Part shown: in pieces, positions 6,315 to 6,734 of the stretch
Numbering within the stretch: the stretch's first letter is position 1
How the letters are laid out: each line of letters begins with the position of its first letter
Source: an uncultured Flavobacteriales bacterium
Lineage (GTDB): Bacteria > Bacteroidota > Bacteroidia > Flavobacteriales_D > Crocinitomicaceae
Direction of reading: 5' to 3'
Length of the DNA: 6,734 nt
Assembly (NCBI GenBank): GCA_905479845.1
Contig: CAJQOB010000026.1
Span: 1-6,734, forward strand
The notes under the pieces: generated by a model
Told to the model about the DNA's origin: nothing
What the model saw: only the letters and a program-made list of their open reading frames with translations
The model's database searches: none
Program-made: the position numbers and the translations under genes

Positions 6315-6734
6315 TTACCTGAGTAGATTTACATGACCGCTAATTGTCATGCGTTCATCGTTCGCTGATGTTTTAAATTCAATCGTCCATGAATACACTC
6401 CATCCTGTATAACTCTTCCGCCATAGGTTCCATCCCATCCAACAGAGGCATCATGGGATTCCCAGATCACTTCTCCCCACCGGTTAAAAATCAGCATAGT
6501 GAAATCATATGGGTCGTAACCTGATGTAAATACAGGCTTGAAGTATTCATTGTATGCATCACCATCCGGAGTAAAACTATTCGGCATGTAATAAATCAAC
6601 TCTTCTCTTACGCTGATTGTTGTCCAAGCCGTATCCACACATCCCAATGGAGAATATGCTACCAATTCAACAAGGTATGATCCTCCGATTTCTTCTGGGA
6701 AATTATGCTCTGAATTCTCAGATATCGAGTAAGC
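6315..6734 (-). CDS. T9SS type B sorting (gliding-motility-associated C-terminal) domain protein, C-terminal part
   Basis: The frame is open to the right edge, so only the last 139 residues are present; a TTG near 6663-6665 is an internal Leu codon, not the start. In order: the end of a PKD/Ig-like repeat (GGSYLVELVAYSPLGCVDT), a linker (VREELIYYMPN), then the CHU_C-type domain with NSFTPDGDAYNEYF, FTMLIFNRWGEVIWES, GWDGTYGG, GVYSWTIEF and the final GHVNLLR. This domain marks proteins exported by the type IX secretion system of gliding Bacteroidota. Such proteins are usually large, multi-repeat surface or secreted adhesins or enzymes; the function of this one lies in the missing N-terminal part. 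It is closed by the intrinsic terminator 18 bp downstream. Confidence 0.92.
   Translation of the reverse strand, partial: AYSISENSEHNFPEEIGGSYLVELVAYSPLGCVDTAWTTISVREELIYYMPNSFTPDGDAYNEYFKPVFTSGYDPYDFTMLIFNRWGEVIWESHDASVGWDGTYGGRVIQDGVYSWTIEFKTSANDERMTISGHVNLLR

Noticed and set aside
1..6734. A dedicated defence, mobile or biosynthetic system spanning the window
   Set aside because: The genes fall into at least six separate transcription units with unrelated housekeeping or unknown roles, and no transposase, integrase, nuclease, toxin or repeat array is visible.

Overview
The window looks like ordinary chromosome of a member of the Bacteroidota, most likely in or near the Flavobacteriia. Three things point there. 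The partial gene at the right edge ends in a gliding-motility / type IX secretion (T9SS type B) C-terminal sorting domain. Base composition is AT-rich, with few Shine-Dalgarno-like sites. The Bacteroidota promoter element TAnnTTTG occurs exactly, upstream of three genes. Assignment below phylum or class is inference.

Left edge, minus strand: a two-gene unit of a small conserved protein of unknown function (115 aa, CxxC motif) and the first 23 codons of a Tag-type DNA-3-methyladenine glycosylase. They overlap by ATGA. A 212-bp divergent spacer follows, holding an imperfect inverted repeat and a promoter element that ends 4 bp before the next start codon. Next, plus strand: a PaaY/CaiE-type hexapeptide-repeat protein (gamma-carbonic-anhydrase fold), overlapping by TAATG a small class I SAM-dependent methyltransferase. 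Convergent to these is a 445-aa lipoprotein that I do not recognise.

Middle: a divergent 132-bp spacer carries a promoter for a stand-alone ATP-grasp ligase-like protein of 300 aa. Its ATG is 36 bp downstream of the longest possible open-frame start. It ends base-to-base against the convergent lgt gene.

Right, minus strand: trhO (tRNA U34 hydroxylase, rhodanese family) and lgt (prolipoprotein diacylglyceryl transferase) overlap by GTGA and probably form one operon behind a TATCTTTG element. Upstream of trhO, a clear intrinsic terminator closes the partial T9SS-substrate gene.

The genes do not form one pathway. They are mostly housekeeping (DNA repair, tRNA modification, lipoprotein maturation) plus a few uncharacterised enzymes. 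I see no phage, insertion sequence, CRISPR array, toxin-antitoxin pair, tRNA or rRNA, and no convincing new multi-gene system. The best candidates for new biology are the unrecognised lipoprotein, the orphan ATP-grasp enzyme, the small CxxC protein coupled to tag, and the coupled PaaY-like/methyltransferase pair.
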